64,000 bases of DNA from Cerrena zonata (GCA_038087015.1 JASBNA010000019.1:558001-622000); one strand, 5' to 3'; positions 47,079 through 59,978 are shown, counted from the stretch's first letter. Notes: generated by a model from the sequence alone, not told the origin. Made by a program: numbers and translations.

Positions 47079-47696
47079 ACTAGACTTCGATGTGTTTCAG
47101 GTCAACACGTACAGCAGTGTAATAGTTGTGAATGGCGACACAAACTTTACGTTTGGCTTTTGTCATCGATCTCAACCTGAACGTCTGAGAAGCAAGTACT
47201 GGATATCGTGGGAACGTTTCAAAGTCCGCTACTACCTAAATTACGTAATCGCTCCCTGACAACTTCAAGATTTGACCTCTGACTTTGGACTCTGAAATTT
47301 GAATCGCTTTCGCAACCTTTACGGCGGGAACAACTTCCTTCAATATCATTAATTAAATAATACGTAGACTGGCCCTAGACATCAATATTGAAATGTATTG
47401 TATTCTCGGTAATCTGATGCGTACTATTTACAAGAGGTAGCCTAACAACCACTGGCAACTGCCACCACTGTGACTCAGAGTACAACTTGTTACTTACCAA
47501 CAGAAGCCTTCCCGGCCCCCATAGGGAATACTCAATCAGTATGTTGCTTGAGCTGCCTGTCTTTGAAGGAAACCAACCTGCACAAAAGCGATGACTCCTC
47601 AAGGTAGCAATATTGTCATCCATTCGCGACTAGGAGGCCCCAACCACACTGACTGTTAAGGATCTTGCAACTCCAAGTTCGCGATTGTTCCATGAT
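47079..47696. other. Intergenic region
   Basis: About 600 bases. A minus-strand 82-codon ORF (47375-47623) has no recognised domain. Otherwise it is the sirtuin promoter. Confidence 0.3.
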
Positions 47697-47867
47697 ATGC
47701 CGCTAGATATCTTTCTTGAAGTAAGTGAATCAGAGCCACAATGGCGTGAATCTCGTTACTAGATGGTCTAAGTACTTTAAACTATCTCTTGGTTGGACAT
47801 ACCGGACCTCCTGCGCCTCGTTTTCCTGTCCAACCGTTGTCGTGATATACTCGCGTCACATTCTTAA
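47697..47867 (+). pseudogene. F-box motif remnant
   Basis: MPLDIFLE, a GTAAGT donor, then LDIPDLLRLVFLSNRCRDILASHS followed by TAA at 47865-47867. This is the core of the F-box found in large numbers in agaricomycetes (adaptors of SCF ubiquitin ligases). The intron does not splice in a clean phase (a TAA lies just after the likely acceptor), and no C-terminal recognition domain follows. I read it as a truncated relic. Confidence 0.45.
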
Positions 47868-48132
47868 AGGCGTTTACGTGATAAGAAGAGCACAACAACA
47901 ATGATTTATTTCGATATAGCAAGCATTCTATACACAGCAAAAGAATCAAGCTAAGCAATGATCAACACGGTACACAAGGAAAACAGTACAAAAGTTACAC
48001 CTTACGATAGGGAACGTAAGAACAATCAGTGAGTCACTGGAATATCTATGCTACATCAAACAAGAATCAGTAATGGATCTGTTAAGCAAGAACGCGTCGA
48101 GCAAGAAAAAGTCACACCGTAGCCATTGTACA

Positions 48133-49431
48133 TTACACTATACGTCCACGAGCAGCGACCATCCGCCCGATGACCCTACCCCTCCTTGGGAAACCGGATC
48201 GGTGTCCACCTCCTAGTCCTCTGGCAGAACTACCAGATTCTTGTCTCTCGTGATGGGTTTCACCTCGAGTAGAAGGAGGAGGATGTCCGCCCTCACTTCC
48301 TCTGGCACCACCCCGTCCTCGACCCCGACCTTTGCCCCGTCCACCTCGACCACCTCTTGGTCTTCCTCCAGCATAATCATTGTCGACGTCCATTGCATGG
48401 GAAAGGTTATAACGATTCTGTGAAGAGAATCCACCCCGCTTGGCACCTCGGCCAAATTGAATCTTCGTAGGGATCAGTTTGAGGGACCCCATCGCATCCG
48501 TCAACGAATCGACTGAGTTGGCATCATTGCTATGATAGTGAGTGGTTGGTTGTACGGGTTCGGGATCAGGTTCGTAATCGTCTTCGATGACCAAAGGGAT
48601 TGACGATTCGGATGAGATACTGTACAGTGTCTTACCCCGATCGCCAATAACCTTATGATCACTTTGAACATCCTCTGTCTCCTCATCCTCGTCCTCATCT
48701 TCGTCATCGTCATCTTCGTCTTCATTGAGGATGGCTTCGGGATCCGATTGTGTGTCTTCGTTTCTTGACTTCCATTCTCGTCTGATCATACTTGCGCCTT
48801 CGCCCCATTTCTTGAGCAATCCTCCGACGCCCTTGTTTGTAATGGCGAAGAAGTACTCCTTGGGGTAGCCGTGTGCGGAGATGAGATGGAGACGTCGGGC
48901 CTTAGGGTTTTGAAATTTACGCATACAGGTAGCGAGATGGCAGGCAAACTATGAGTAAATAAATGGAGAGTTAGAGTAAAAGAAATAAGAGAAATTGCAT
49001 AACAGCATATACGTACGATCTTCTCTCCTCGATCTTTCCGTACAGCGGCGATCGGGTCATGGCACTCGGTTTGGTGCTAAGACGATCATAAGACAACGTC
49101 ATCTATGTACAAAACAACAAAGATCGCAACGTACTAGCTCTAAGAACCTAGCCTCCGGAAATACACATCCACATCCTCTTTCTTCGCAGACATGAGCATG
49201 GTAGTTGGCGTAATGGGATTCCAGCTCTTTCGAGTTAATCAGATGGGTCGGCCTATTTGGAGGATTACAAGTGGGTGGAAGAGTACAGAGCAGCGGTCGA
49301 TTTGTTACAGTATCATTAGGAAGAGAGGTTATGCGGACGGCTTTAGGTGTTGGTTCGGGAGATGGGGTTCGCGACGAGGATACTGGTGGTGGTGTTCGTG
49401 GACGTTTCGAAAACATAAATGAAGCATGCAA
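48133..49431 (-). CDS. C2H2 zinc-finger protein (ZNF511-like) with RGG-rich tail
   Basis: Three exons (49431-49135, 49076-49017, 48948-48133) join to 391 codons. Three C2H2-like units follow a Pro/Ser-rich start: LLCTLPPTCNP...HYANYHAHVC, CEERGCGCVFPEARFLELHQTECHD (across the first intron) and FACHLATCMRKFQNPKARRLHLISAHGYP with YFFAIT. This spacing and the AHGYP...FF block are features of the ZNF511 family. An acidic stretch (48660-48730) then a C-terminal RGG/RG-rich region (GGRGGRGKGRGRGRGG) suggests RNA binding. Expected nuclear; precise role unknown. The RGG tail is not part of the standard family and could be lineage-specific. Confidence 0.85.
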
Positions 49432-50232
49432 TTGGTGGAAATGGAGAGCTGAATAGAGTCGATATGTGTTAGATCATGTAGCACTAAACGCAATATAAAC
49501 AATGTGCAAGATGATCGACAACCAGTCTATATTCACACGATCACTTTACACCTCCAACCATGTACACGAAACCGAACACCAACAGGCGAGTCTTTTCAAA
49601 CGTGAGTGTCATGCTAATCACTCTGGTATGAATGAACTCGAGTCGTTGTTACTCAGCTTACATTCGCAAGTTGATCTGACCTACATATGAGATGCAATGT
49701 GCCTCTAGATCTGCTCATGACACCACAAGTAGCCCTGAACAAATTGTCATTTCGTAGTCACATCAATTTTGACCAAGTTTTAAGACCATAAAAGCGTTCT
49801 GACATAGCTGTAATGACCGTTGAGGTCAATAGGCATCTTGAGTAATTGTCTTTTCGATTTTGGAAGCGCTATTTGCTCATTTTCATGACGACGCTACTCA
49901 GGCAAAATATACATCTCTAACTTCTTTGGAAAACAAGCCGGTTATTCCACAACAAACCTCTCCGTTGTTCTCTGTCCTGTCTTTGCCATCGTGTACCTGT
50001 CCTACCCCACGGGCTTAGGAGTTAATTAAGTCTAATTGTCGAGGACCACAGACTGACGGTCAGTTGACCACGCTCCACACAAAACATCTCTCTTTTTCTG
50101 CGCCGACAGTTGTCTGATTTTGTTTTCTCATATGTGCCTTACAGGTGACACTGTTGCCGGGAAAGGGACCGTACATGGAAACAGTTCCGTGACAGCAGAG
50201 AGTGTGTACATGTTGATTGGCGAGACAGACGA
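49432..50232. other. Intergenic region, left flank of a foldback element
   Basis: About 800 bases, no supported gene. Confidence 0.35.
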
Positions 50233-51304
50233 TTTATTGTGCTTTGCGAAATAGTTGGCGCCAGTGTTCACATGCGGAAATCGTGAGATTTGGGCTTGAA
50301 ACTTGCGCAAGCTCTAGCTCCCTCAAATCATGCCCGTTTTACACGCTCTAGGCTGCATTGTGTTCGCGCCTTCTGTAGCTAGGTCCCAGTCCAACAACGA
50401 CGACGTAAAACCGAGTATAGCAGTATATATTTTTGCCACCTCAATTTTATGTCTGCAGAGCATGGCATGGTCAAAACAGCTCCAAATGAGCTCATTTCTT
50501 CAACAGCAGGTATCTATAGTGTGTATCTAGGGCCCTAACTATGCTTGAGTGACATATCTAAGTTGTGTTGCCATAGATGAGCCCGGAATGTGATTCTTCC
50601 CCATTTGGACACCACTTAGAATATACCTGAGCTGTCATCCTACTCAACTTTGACCCACTTACTCAACTCTTTGTCACTGTCAGCACACTCCAGGACTTGA
50701 GTAAATACTGTAGCTACATATTGTAGGACTAGTAATCACTTTGAACCTGTTTTTACTGTGTACTGTCTTGCAGACAGCCCAACTGAGCTGTCAGATCTTC
50801 AGATCTTACACTGCACCAACTAATGACTATACATACTCTACATGTCCTGAGTAGTATGTTGCTATGGAACTACCATCATATTAGTACTCCTCAGGTAAGT
50901 TATACCACTGGTATATTCTAAGTGGTGTCCAAATGGGGAAGAATCACATTCCGGGCTCATCTATGGCAACACAACTTAGATATGTCACTCAAGCATAGTT
51001 AGGGCCCTAGATACACACTATAGATACCTGCTGTTGAAGAAATGAGCTCATTTGGAGCTGTTTTGACCATGCCATGCTCTGCAGACATAAAATTGAGGTG
51101 GCAAAAATATATACTGCTATACTCGGTTTTACGTCGTCGTTGTTGGACTGGGACCTAGCTACAGAAGGCGCGAACACAATGCAGCCTAGAGCGTGTAAAA
51201 CGGGCATGATTTGAGGGAGCTAGAGCTTGCGCAAGTTTCAAGCCCAAATCTCACGATTTCCGCATGTGAACACTGGCGCCAACTATTTCGCAAAGCACAA
51301 TAAA
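50233..51304. repeat. Foldback element: two 395-base inverted arms around a 282-base spacer
   Basis: Arm 1 is 50233-50627 and arm 2 is 50910-51304, with equal lengths and no gap. Each arm carries an identical 66-codon ORF (50330-50530 plus, 51007-51207 minus), so the identity there is complete. The outer ends are TTTATTGTGCTTTGCG and its complement. The spacer (about 282 bases) has no gene. Flanks do not show an obvious direct repeat, so the exact ends are provisional. It is a palindromic non-autonomous transposon or a hairpin-forming repeat. Confidence 0.85.
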
Positions 51305-51834
51305 CGCGATGTTGCTTTCTAAACGAACGCAGGCTATAGCACTATGAGGTGGCCGTCTTAGTCGTCTAGGTAGCCAGACAGTACAAGGCCTTTGTTTTCA
51401 ATTATTCAGATTCAGCACTTGGTCTACCATGTTGCGACACACTGCGATCTGGCCTGATGATATTGAGCAGGTATGTTTCCGTTTCCAAGATTTTACACAA
51501 TGTGGTCTACTTGTTATTTTCTGTGAATGTCACTCAACAGGTTTGACAAAGTACAACAGAACCCGGCCCACTATATTCGCATCAGCAAGACCTGAGACAA
51601 CCTTGTACTTCCTCAGTGAGGGACATCATCGTTGTGCTCCGCGGTTTTTCGAAAACATTGCAGACCATTTCTGGATGTTGTATGGAACCCAACCCGTGAT
51701 TAGGTGGGCAAGGCGGCCTGTCCACTCTAGAAACGGAATAAAGGTCCAGGAAGCCTTTATAACTCTGATCGATATTAATGTAGATGCTCTATCTCTCGCA
51801 CTCCATAAAGCCTTTTATCTGTGTTATATCTAGA
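51305..51834. other. Region between foldback element and hAT gene
   Basis: A 134-codon ORF (51429-51833) is open but lacks any recognisable domain. It might be a short exon or chance. Confidence 0.3.
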
Positions 51835-54696
51835 ATGAATCCTGGACAATTTGGCGGGCCACCCCTTCCTGAGGGTGGCTATGATGAGGGTAATATTCAA
51901 GTTAATCACACTTTACGCATACCTCCGGGACACTATCTCTCACAACAACCTTTCCAAGGATATCCCTACTCACAAGAGCAATCTCATCTGCCTTTATGGT
52001 CATCATCATACTTCCCACAATCGGAGTTTTCCATGGGGTCATCTCAGCAGCCTTTGTACCACGCCCCGTGGACATCTTATCTCCCAGGCCGTATTGTCGA
52101 CTCTAGTCCCCATTCTACAGTTTACGATCTTCAAGATGACCCCGTTCAAGTGCCTCGAAAGCGTAAGTTGACTAGGACGGAGACCCCGTGTAGAGACCTC
52201 ATCCGCAGGAGGGATGCTACAATATTACCCGATGCCCATCTCCAACATGAATTTTCTCCCGGGACGAATTCTAATGATGATGCCTTGAAGAGGACAAGGG
52301 TGAAGGGTAAAGCTGTGGATCGCTCCAAGGTCAAGACGAATGCCGAGGATGAAGACCGCTCTTCCAAGAATCCCGCTAGCAAGAAGAAGCTGAACGAGCG
52401 TTTTGCAGAATTGGTTATCGCAAAGAATACTGTACGTTGAAGCTATACTTGGTATACGTATCATTTGGATATTACTGATTGTCTTATTTATGCTAGATGA
52501 TCCAGTCTATGGAACGTCCCGAGCTCCAAAGCTTACTACTTGGGAAAAGATTCCAACATCGAGAATGTCATCAGCCAAAAGGCAACAGTATCGTTCGCAA
52601 ATTTGGCTGAAGATATCGGTATAAGTAATATAATTTTCGTATTACAGCTGCCTGAATACTCACCACGATTTAGAAATCGCTCGGCGACATTTCCGTCACC
52701 TATGACTGTTGGTCCGATCCGCAGCTTGGTGGCTTCATGGCCGTCACAGCTCACTGGTGTGAAGAAACAGCAACCGGTGATCTAACGATTCGCTCTGAGC
52801 TTGTGGCTTTGAAATATGCACGAGGCGTTGATTCAATTGCCAGCCTCGCGAAGCAATCTGTCCAAATTCTCCAGAGATTGGGTCCGAATGTGATAAACAA
52901 GGTATATATCTTGCAGTTAATGCTGTCTATTCGGGCTCAGAGACATATATTTAGATTGGCACAATCACTGCTGGCGATAGTGCCAACAATGACGAGATGC
53001 TTTGGTTTGTGACTGAGGTACTGAAACTGGATGTGCCTGAGCATCATTTAAGGTATCGTGTCAAATTTCTCATTTCCAACCGAATTAGATGATAACATTC
53101 ATGACTTCGTACAGCTGCTTCTCTCGCGCACTCAACATAGCAATGCAAACTGGGCTTCAAGCCGATGAGCTGGTTGAACTGATAGAGAAGGCCACCAATG
53201 GCAATCGTGTAGTCGTGAACGCATCTCTATCCAATGCATGTCATCCAGAAGTACAGAAGCTTGCCGTCGAATTGTCTCCAGGATCGAGCAGACAGTTCGT
53301 TTTGTCTACAACTCGTTACGAGTTTCCGCATACGGACACAGGATGGGGGAAAATGTTATTTTTACTGGAACGTCTCCTTGACATGCAATCGGTACGTTAT
53401 AGAAATCGTTCTCCTTAAATACTTTAGCTAACTCTTTGGATCAACGTTAGGTGATATGCGACTCCTTGACCAACAAAATCACTCCTGACGTGGCCCGAGA
53501 CCAGTTGAACGATGGTGACTGGTCCACCTTGCGTGATATCAGGGATTGGTTGAGAATCGCCCATCAAACTCAATCCTCAATGAATTTCAAAGACTGCGGG
53601 ACCACCTCGCGCATGTTTACGGTATATAATGAGCTCAAACGCAAATTCCGTGCAATTCGAGACAAGAAACCAATCCTAACCCCTGCTATTGATGCATCTA
53701 TCTTTGCCTTTGATCAATTCAAAGAGGTGATGTGGCTAAATTTCGAGATGAAGAAAATTTACAATTACTCTTTTGAGTACGCAATTACCAAGCGGGTCGA
53801 TTCATACATGTTCTCCATGAGTAAGTCAGGATGATCTTCCTCGCTTCGACTGAAAACTGATCATGGCCTATTACTAGTTATTAATCCAACCATCAAATTT
53901 TCATACTTCACGGAAGAGGGTGAAAAGGATGTAGATACAATCCGCAAACACTTTGTCGACTTGGTGAAACATTTTTCTCTGCATGGATATGAATAATGAC
54001 TCACCGATGTCTTTATAGATGCTGGAGAAGGAACCCAAAGCAAGAAAGCTTAGTGTAAGTCTCAAGGATCATGGCTTCCTCGGAATTAGGCTGCTCATGC
54101 CCCAATCTCACAGGAATCGGATAATAACATATCTGAAGTTGTGACAGAAGAAGTTGAAAAGGAGGACCGGGATCGAATGGAAGCTGAGCTGGATAACTAT
54201 TTGGATCTAGATATTAGGGTGCACGAAGCAAATCTTGATCTCCTCGCTTTTTGGAAGGTGCGTCCGTTCGTACGAGATTGTAAACAATAATGCAATCTGA
54301 CACTCTATGATATCCTAGGCATACCAGAAGGATTTCCCTCATATCTATGCTATTGCACTTGATCTGCTGCCCATCCAAGTATCAGCGGTCTCCTGCGAAC
54401 GGGTATTCACAAGGAGCGATGGACTCGACTCCCTTCTCAATGATAGGATGTCTTTCGGAATCTTCGAAATCCTCCAGCATCTCAAATATTCTGGTGGGAA
54501 AGCTAACCTGTATGACACCGTATGGAGTAATTTGGATATTGAGGATGCACTCAAGCCATCCTCTCCGCCAAGGAAATGCACGTTGTCTGCTCTGCTTGAA
54601 TCCCTTGCGGATGCGGAATACGACTATGATTTAGATGATCCTGCTATCAGCTATTTTCCTGTCGACGAAGTCGACGAGGAGGCCGACTCGGACTGA
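51835..54696 (+). pseudogene. hAT-transposase-derived gene 1, with probable frameshift
   Basis: ATG 51835 opens a Pro/Gln/Tyr-rich leader (MNPGQFGGPPLPEGG) and basic KKKLNERFAELVIAKNT, spliced to MIQSMERPELQSLL. Then a frame change occurs near 52520-52545 (continuing WEKIPTSRM in another frame). After that hAT blocks are in order: SLGDISVTYDCWSDPQLGGF and MAVTAHWCEE (catalytic-core start), CFSRALNIAMQTGL, QFVLSTTRYEF, RLLDMQS, and the C-terminal dimerisation region LAFWKAYQKDFPHIYAIALDLLP with VSAVSCERVF and RMSFGIFEILQHLK. The tail is acidic (EVDEEADSD). No BED finger is visible, unlike gene 2. No TIR flanks it. It is either an old transposase relic or a domesticated gene. Confidence 0.6.
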
Positions 54697-55054
54697 ATCG
54701 CATGATGTGCATATTCAGTGATGTAAAAATACATGTTTCTGTACTGATATTTGTCACTTTGGAGTCTAAATGCTCTACGGTTTCCGGTTTTATATACTAA
54801 TATATTGGTTACACGGGATGTAGGATGCGTGCTACGCACGATCTGGACATGGGGTTAGTGGTACAGGACTCGACGCTCAAGGAGCGTCTGAGTACTTGAT
54901 GCCAGGGAGAAACCAATGATGTACGTACGTAACCTAGTAGAAGTCTTTTTGAAGTAAACACAATTTATTCTGGGAAAATGTTAGAATACAGAGAAGCCAC
55001 GGCGCACCAAATCACATAGAGATCGCAACCTACTTGATCCGTATATACGGTTAT
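54697..55054. other. Convergent 3' flanks
   Basis: About 360 bases between hAT gene 1 and the minus-strand membrane protein. No element termini found. Confidence 0.3.
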
Positions 55055-56077
55055 TTAATGACCAAAAATCATCAAACATAGCATGATAATAAAAAGCCAA
55101 AAGAACAGCGCAGTGTGATCATAAACCCATTTCAGTAAATTGAAGATTCCATATAACACCAGTCCTACTAATAGGAGTGGAAAGACCACAAGGAACAAGA
55201 TCACCTTGAGAAATAGGGAGAAGCAACTTTCATCGTCGGCATCGTCTGAAGGTACGTAAATGGTAGCAATCTGTTGGGGATACTGTTGGGCTTCAAGGTC
55301 TCGTGTGGTAGTGATAGATTGGTATCCATGATTAGTACCATTTTTGGAACCCGCGTGTATTAGAGGAGTACTGGAGGATGAGACGAATCGTTCTGTATTT
55401 ATGTTGTTATTAACGTATAACTCCAAATTCTCAGCGTAGCTTTACCTTGACGAGGGATCCCGCGTTGATCATAAAATGTATATCCAGGAGGAGGATCGTT
55501 GTACCCTAATAAAACATGTCAATGAACAGAATATAAAAGACTTGCTGTATGGACACTACCTCGTGACTGGCTGGAAGAAACGGGTGACATCAACGTCTCA
55601 CGTTTGAGAGACAGCATGTTCCGAAACTCGAGGACATCGAGTTTCTCAGTCTCCAGATCCCGGATATAGACACTGTGGTGATCCACAGCTGCATAATTAT
55701 AAGAGCATAAATCGTGCGACATATTCATTACAGAAAAACAACGTACCACCAGCACAGTAGCGAACGTGCTGGCTCTTCCTCATAGCGATCTCCCTTCCCA
55801 TGACATCAACGATCGCATTGATCTTATCCAGAGCTAAATCAACTTCCTTCACCGTCTTCAAGGAGTCGACACCCTCGGGTGAACGAAGTATTGTGAGCTT
55901 GTCTCGATGAGCATGGACCTTATCACTGAGAGCGAGGCATTCCCTCGCAAGGCGCGAGTACTGCCCACGATGGGCAGAGCATCTTGTTTGCGGAAGCGAG
56001 ACCACCTTCCAGCAGACGGTTTCCTCGTCCTCAAGGAGGGTGATGCAACGATATGTTCTCTCGCACTGGTACGCCAT
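55055..56077 (-). CDS. Cys-rich protein with C-terminal membrane helices
   Basis: Four exons (56077-55747, 55688-55560, 55505-55446, 55392-55055) join to 286 codons. The N-terminal part is MAYQCERTYRC, VCWKVVSLPQTRCSAH, SRLARECLALSDKVHAHRD and VDLALDKINAIVDVMGREIAMR, then YCAGAVDHHSVYIRDLE, which resembles zinc-binding modules in agaricomycete proteins of unknown role. A linker YNDPPPGYTFYDQRG leads to a Ser-rich stretch and two membrane helices near the end (FSLFLKVILFLVVFPLLLVG, LFFWLFIIMLCLMIFG). A membrane-tethered protein with a cytosolic Cys domain is plausible. The ATG 56077 start is preferred to the 13-residue longer one because the conserved CER motif follows directly. Confidence 0.72.
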
Positions 56078-56647
56078 TAGGTTGGTGAGGATGATGTGGC
56101 GCCGGTTCTCGAGCACAGCAAAGGGTTACGTATTGGGAGTATCGTGGAACTACTAGTGATCTGAAGCATGATCCTGAACTATTCTGAACGAAAAGAAATG
56201 TATCCCGTCCCAACCAGGTAACTACTGTATTTAGCTTATGTCGCGCTAGAAGGTCATCAAGTTACCGCCTTTCTACCTTTTGTCTCCCACATCTTCGTTT
56301 TAAACAGCATTGGACCTCTTACACCGAGCAGATTGTGCTCTATATCAAGTTCATTGAATGGACAATATCACCATATTCGGTCTATTTCATACATACCTGT
56401 GCGTAAGCAAATGATATGGCACCTCAGGCCTCAAGGCCCTATGTCATTGATGTGAAAAGAGGGCTTTGAATGGAGGTAAGGCCATGTAGGAATACTAAAA
56501 CGGGCCTGTGATGTTCATGACCGCCTGTATTAGGGTTAACAGGGCAGGGCAATCCCCATTTCTGCTCGATATTGGCGGCCTACTAACCATTGTTCCTCCC
56601 GTTCACATATCCTATTCTTGGACTATCGGCACTACCACTTCCATACG
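56078..56647. other. Divergent intergenic region
   Basis: About 570 bases. Contains presumed promoters of both flanking genes; no repeat shared with the flanks of hAT gene 1 was found. Confidence 0.3.
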
Positions 56648-59600
56648 ATGTCGTGGAGTGCTGCTTCATCGTACTCACAGCAGCCCACTGGAAACTATAG
56701 CAATAATGTCCACGGGTCTAATTCGTCTGACGTACAATCCCATCTATCTCACCACCGCGCAACAGGAATGCCGGTGAGTTTTGAATACCAATACCTGTTG
56801 AAAGATTCTTGTTCAAATGGCTTCTCGCAATAGTCTGCGTCCCATTGGTACAATATCTCCCACAATACTCCGTATCTTCCACCTGGCATGCATTCATCTG
56901 CTCCAGATTCGCCTACGTCCCATATAAATACGTCTAGTCAAGACTTGTACTGCGAGTCATCCTTGTCGCATGTCTCCTACACCATAAGCGGCCTATCCAA
57001 CCATCTCGACAACACCACCGCTCCTGCTGATGAGGACTCCTCCCATAAACGCAAATCGATAGGTGACCCGGCCGAGTCAAGACCAACAATACGGCAGAGA
57101 CAAATGACCACACCATCAACCATTGTTCGGCCTCAGCCGTACATAACTACTAGTCAAGGGACGAGGGAGGCTCCAGATATTCGTGTTCATGCTCCATCTA
57201 CTCATATGGGTATCATATCCCACGTTCCAGGTGCTGGGCCGTCGACAATACAACCAACGACAATTCTCTCTTCCCATCAATCTCACCTCTCTTTTACGTA
57301 TTCTAATGCGAAGGAAACCCGCCCAAACGATTCTGCGACTGATTTGTGGCATTTTGTTTTTGGATGTCAACAGCAAGACGAACCAGAAGATCTGCATTCC
57401 GTTAGCCATCAAACGAAATTCACCTCCAAGCCGAAGACGAACTTGTATCCGTTTATTGGGTGTAGGATTTGCAAGTGAGTCCTTTTATACCATCATTTAA
57501 CCGTGCCTCTACTAATGTTATCCGTGGACCAGAGAGCATGGGAAGTGGATAATGTGGAAGAACAGTAACGGCTGTAATAAGCATATCCGTCGCCATCTAG
57601 TCAGTAAACACGAGAAGCAGTACATGGTTGGAGTAAGAGAGGAAGGCCTAAAACATGCAGATGCCATTCCCTCTTGGACCTTAGGGGAGAAAGGTAAGGT
57701 TGCTGACCGTTCTCAGATTGAGCCCTGCACGGAGGCAGGTCTCAAGCATCGTCTCATACAATGGGTTCTCAACAGTGGCCAGGTATGCATTTTTCTTTCA
57801 CCGAGAGATGATTTATCAATTTCTATTGTTACATTAGCCTCTCCATGTTGTAGAACGCCCCGAATTTCGAGAGTTGATTCGCTATGCTACAGAAGGCTGC
57901 CTTGGTCACAAAGATCTTCCTTCTAGAGCTACACTAGAGGAAAACATCACTCAAGAGGCATCACGATTGCATGACAAGCTGGTTAACGATCTGGCGGTGG
58001 GTAACTACGACCTCGATCTTACCGTTTATGAATACCTATTGTTATGCAGCACTCACTAGGTGGAATATCCATCACTTATGATACTTGGCTCGATAAACAT
58101 CTCGGCGGTTTCTCGGCGGTGACTGTGCATTGGTGCACAGAATCGCCAACTGGTGATCTGGTGATACGGTCCGAGCTAGCAGCTCTAAAATATGACCAAG
58201 GCCCAAATGCAGATACGACCCTTGGCAAACAACTTCTCAAAGTATTCGAGACCTTGGGCCCAGCGGTGGCCAAAAAGGTTTGTGGTGACTAGTACCTTTC
58301 TAAGCTAAGACTTATATATATGTTTAGATCATGACCATCTCTCATGGCGGTCGTTGTTATGTTCCTGTCCAAACCCGCCTTGAATTAGGAGAATATAACG
58401 ATGTGGAGTATATATGATCTCTGGCATTTCGCAAATATTTTGATTCTAATTACTTCATTCTCATGCAGCTGCTTTCATCTTGAACTCGACACGACAATAC
58501 AGTTTGCCATAAAACGGATCAAATTTCTAAGGGATTCCAGTCAACCAACAGTGAATTCCCCCATTTCCGGATCCTCATTTGATGACGATGATCAAGCAAA
58601 TTTGATTCCTATTGGAGATGTTATCAAGCGTAGTCGGAATATTGTATGGCGTTGCCAATCTATCTCACGTCAAGACAAAGGTCCTTTGCAAAAGCTGGCT
58701 ATGGCATTATCTCAAGATTACGAAACGAACTGGGGATCATTCCTATTTATGATTGAACGTCTTCTTGAGATGCGACCGGTATGTCTTGAAACACTTTCGT
58801 TTGTGCTGTTTACTGAAGCAGAGATTTACTGGCATCAGATACTATCTACGATTCTACTAACCTCCTCCCCTCACGTGAAATATCACTCGTTGAGCGACCA
58901 TGAGTGGTCTAATTTACGCGATGCAAGAGATCTTTTGGATATTATTCGTCAAGCCCAGCTCTCACTAGACTTCGGACACTGCGAGGCAATGTCACATGCA
59001 ATCCTGACGTATATCAACATCAGAAACAAGCTTGGCGCATTTCTGCGCAGGACCTTTCTCTTTAGAGATAGTGTCGAATATCTGATGGATTGCTGTCAAT
59101 ACACCTTGAAGACTAATTACGCCCAATCTGCACTGAGTACGACATTCACAATCAGTCCGAGTCGAGTTCATTACTAATTCAGCATAGTTATAAATCCAAT
59201 AACCAAGTTCTCTCATTTCATCGAGATGAACGGCTTCGATGAAGGAGACAATGACAGGATCAAAGAGCAGTTCATTAAGTTGGTAAGTTATTCAGCGTAT
59301 CTTGACATGCCTAAAAGTAGTGATACCCATCGCGATCCTGACAGATGATTCAGAAGTGTCGTAACGCGAAACAGGTGAGTTTCTTCTGCATTTACACCCT
59401 CAGACTGCTCTTGATTCTAGTTCTGTCATTAGCGTACTGAGCTTCGATGTCGACATGAATCTCACGATATAACAGACGAGTCGGAAAGTGACGAAAAGGC
59501 TTTAGCTGAAGCCGAGCTGTCGAGATACTTGGATGCAGGCCTTGAAGTCCAGACATCAAGATTCAGTCTTCTTTCTTTCTGGAAGGTGTGTTAAATCGTC

Positions 59601-59978
59601 CTCATTGCATACTTATGAACCCCTGATATATTATATTAGGCTTCAAGAAAAACGTATCCCAGCATTTACGCTATCGCACTTGACTATTTGCCTGCCCAAG
59701 CAGCCGCTGTCTCATGTAAACGAATTTTCTCGACAAGTGAGCATACCGATGCTCTTCGTGATGGGCGAATGTCTTTTCAAACTTTCGAGATGCTTCAGCG
59801 TCTCAAGTTTTCTGACGGGAAGGTTCGTTTACACAATACGGTGTGGAGTAATTTGAACATAGAGGACGCATTCACGTCGTACCTCCCTGCACACAAGTAC
59901 CCTCTAGACACTCTACTTGCCGCCCTTCCTTACTTGGAGTATGACTCTGGTCCCGACTCTGATTCCGACTCCGAGTGA
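56648..59978 (+). CDS. hAT-transposase-derived gene 2, with BED-like finger
   Basis: ATG 56648 starts MSWSAASSYSQQPTGNYS. After an intron comes a Ser/Pro-rich leader and a BED-like zinc finger GCRICKEHGKWIMW...NKHIRRHLVSKHEKQY. Then RLIQWVLNSGQ is spliced to ERPEFRELIRYATEG, KDLPSRATLEENI, HSLGGISITYDTWLDKHLGGF and AVTVHWCTESPTGDL, CFHLELDTTIQFAIK, SRQDKGPLQKLA, RLLEMRP, and the dimerisation domain LLSFWKASRKTYPSIYAIALDYLP, AAAVSCKRIFS and RMSFQTFEMLQRLK. The acidic end is DSDSDSE at TGA 59976-59978. Introns join in phase wherever compared with gene 1. No flanking inverted repeats were found, so it may be immobilised or domesticated. ATG 56618 is an alternative start. Confidence 0.75.

Noticed and set aside
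50330..50530. 66-codon ORF present in both arms of the foldback element
   Set aside because: Identity is explained by the inverted repeat; no domain and no start context, so not called as a gene.
51429..51833. 134-codon open frame upstream of hAT gene 1
   Set aside because: No domain, no upstream signal, and no second copy before gene 2; could be chance or an untranslated exon.
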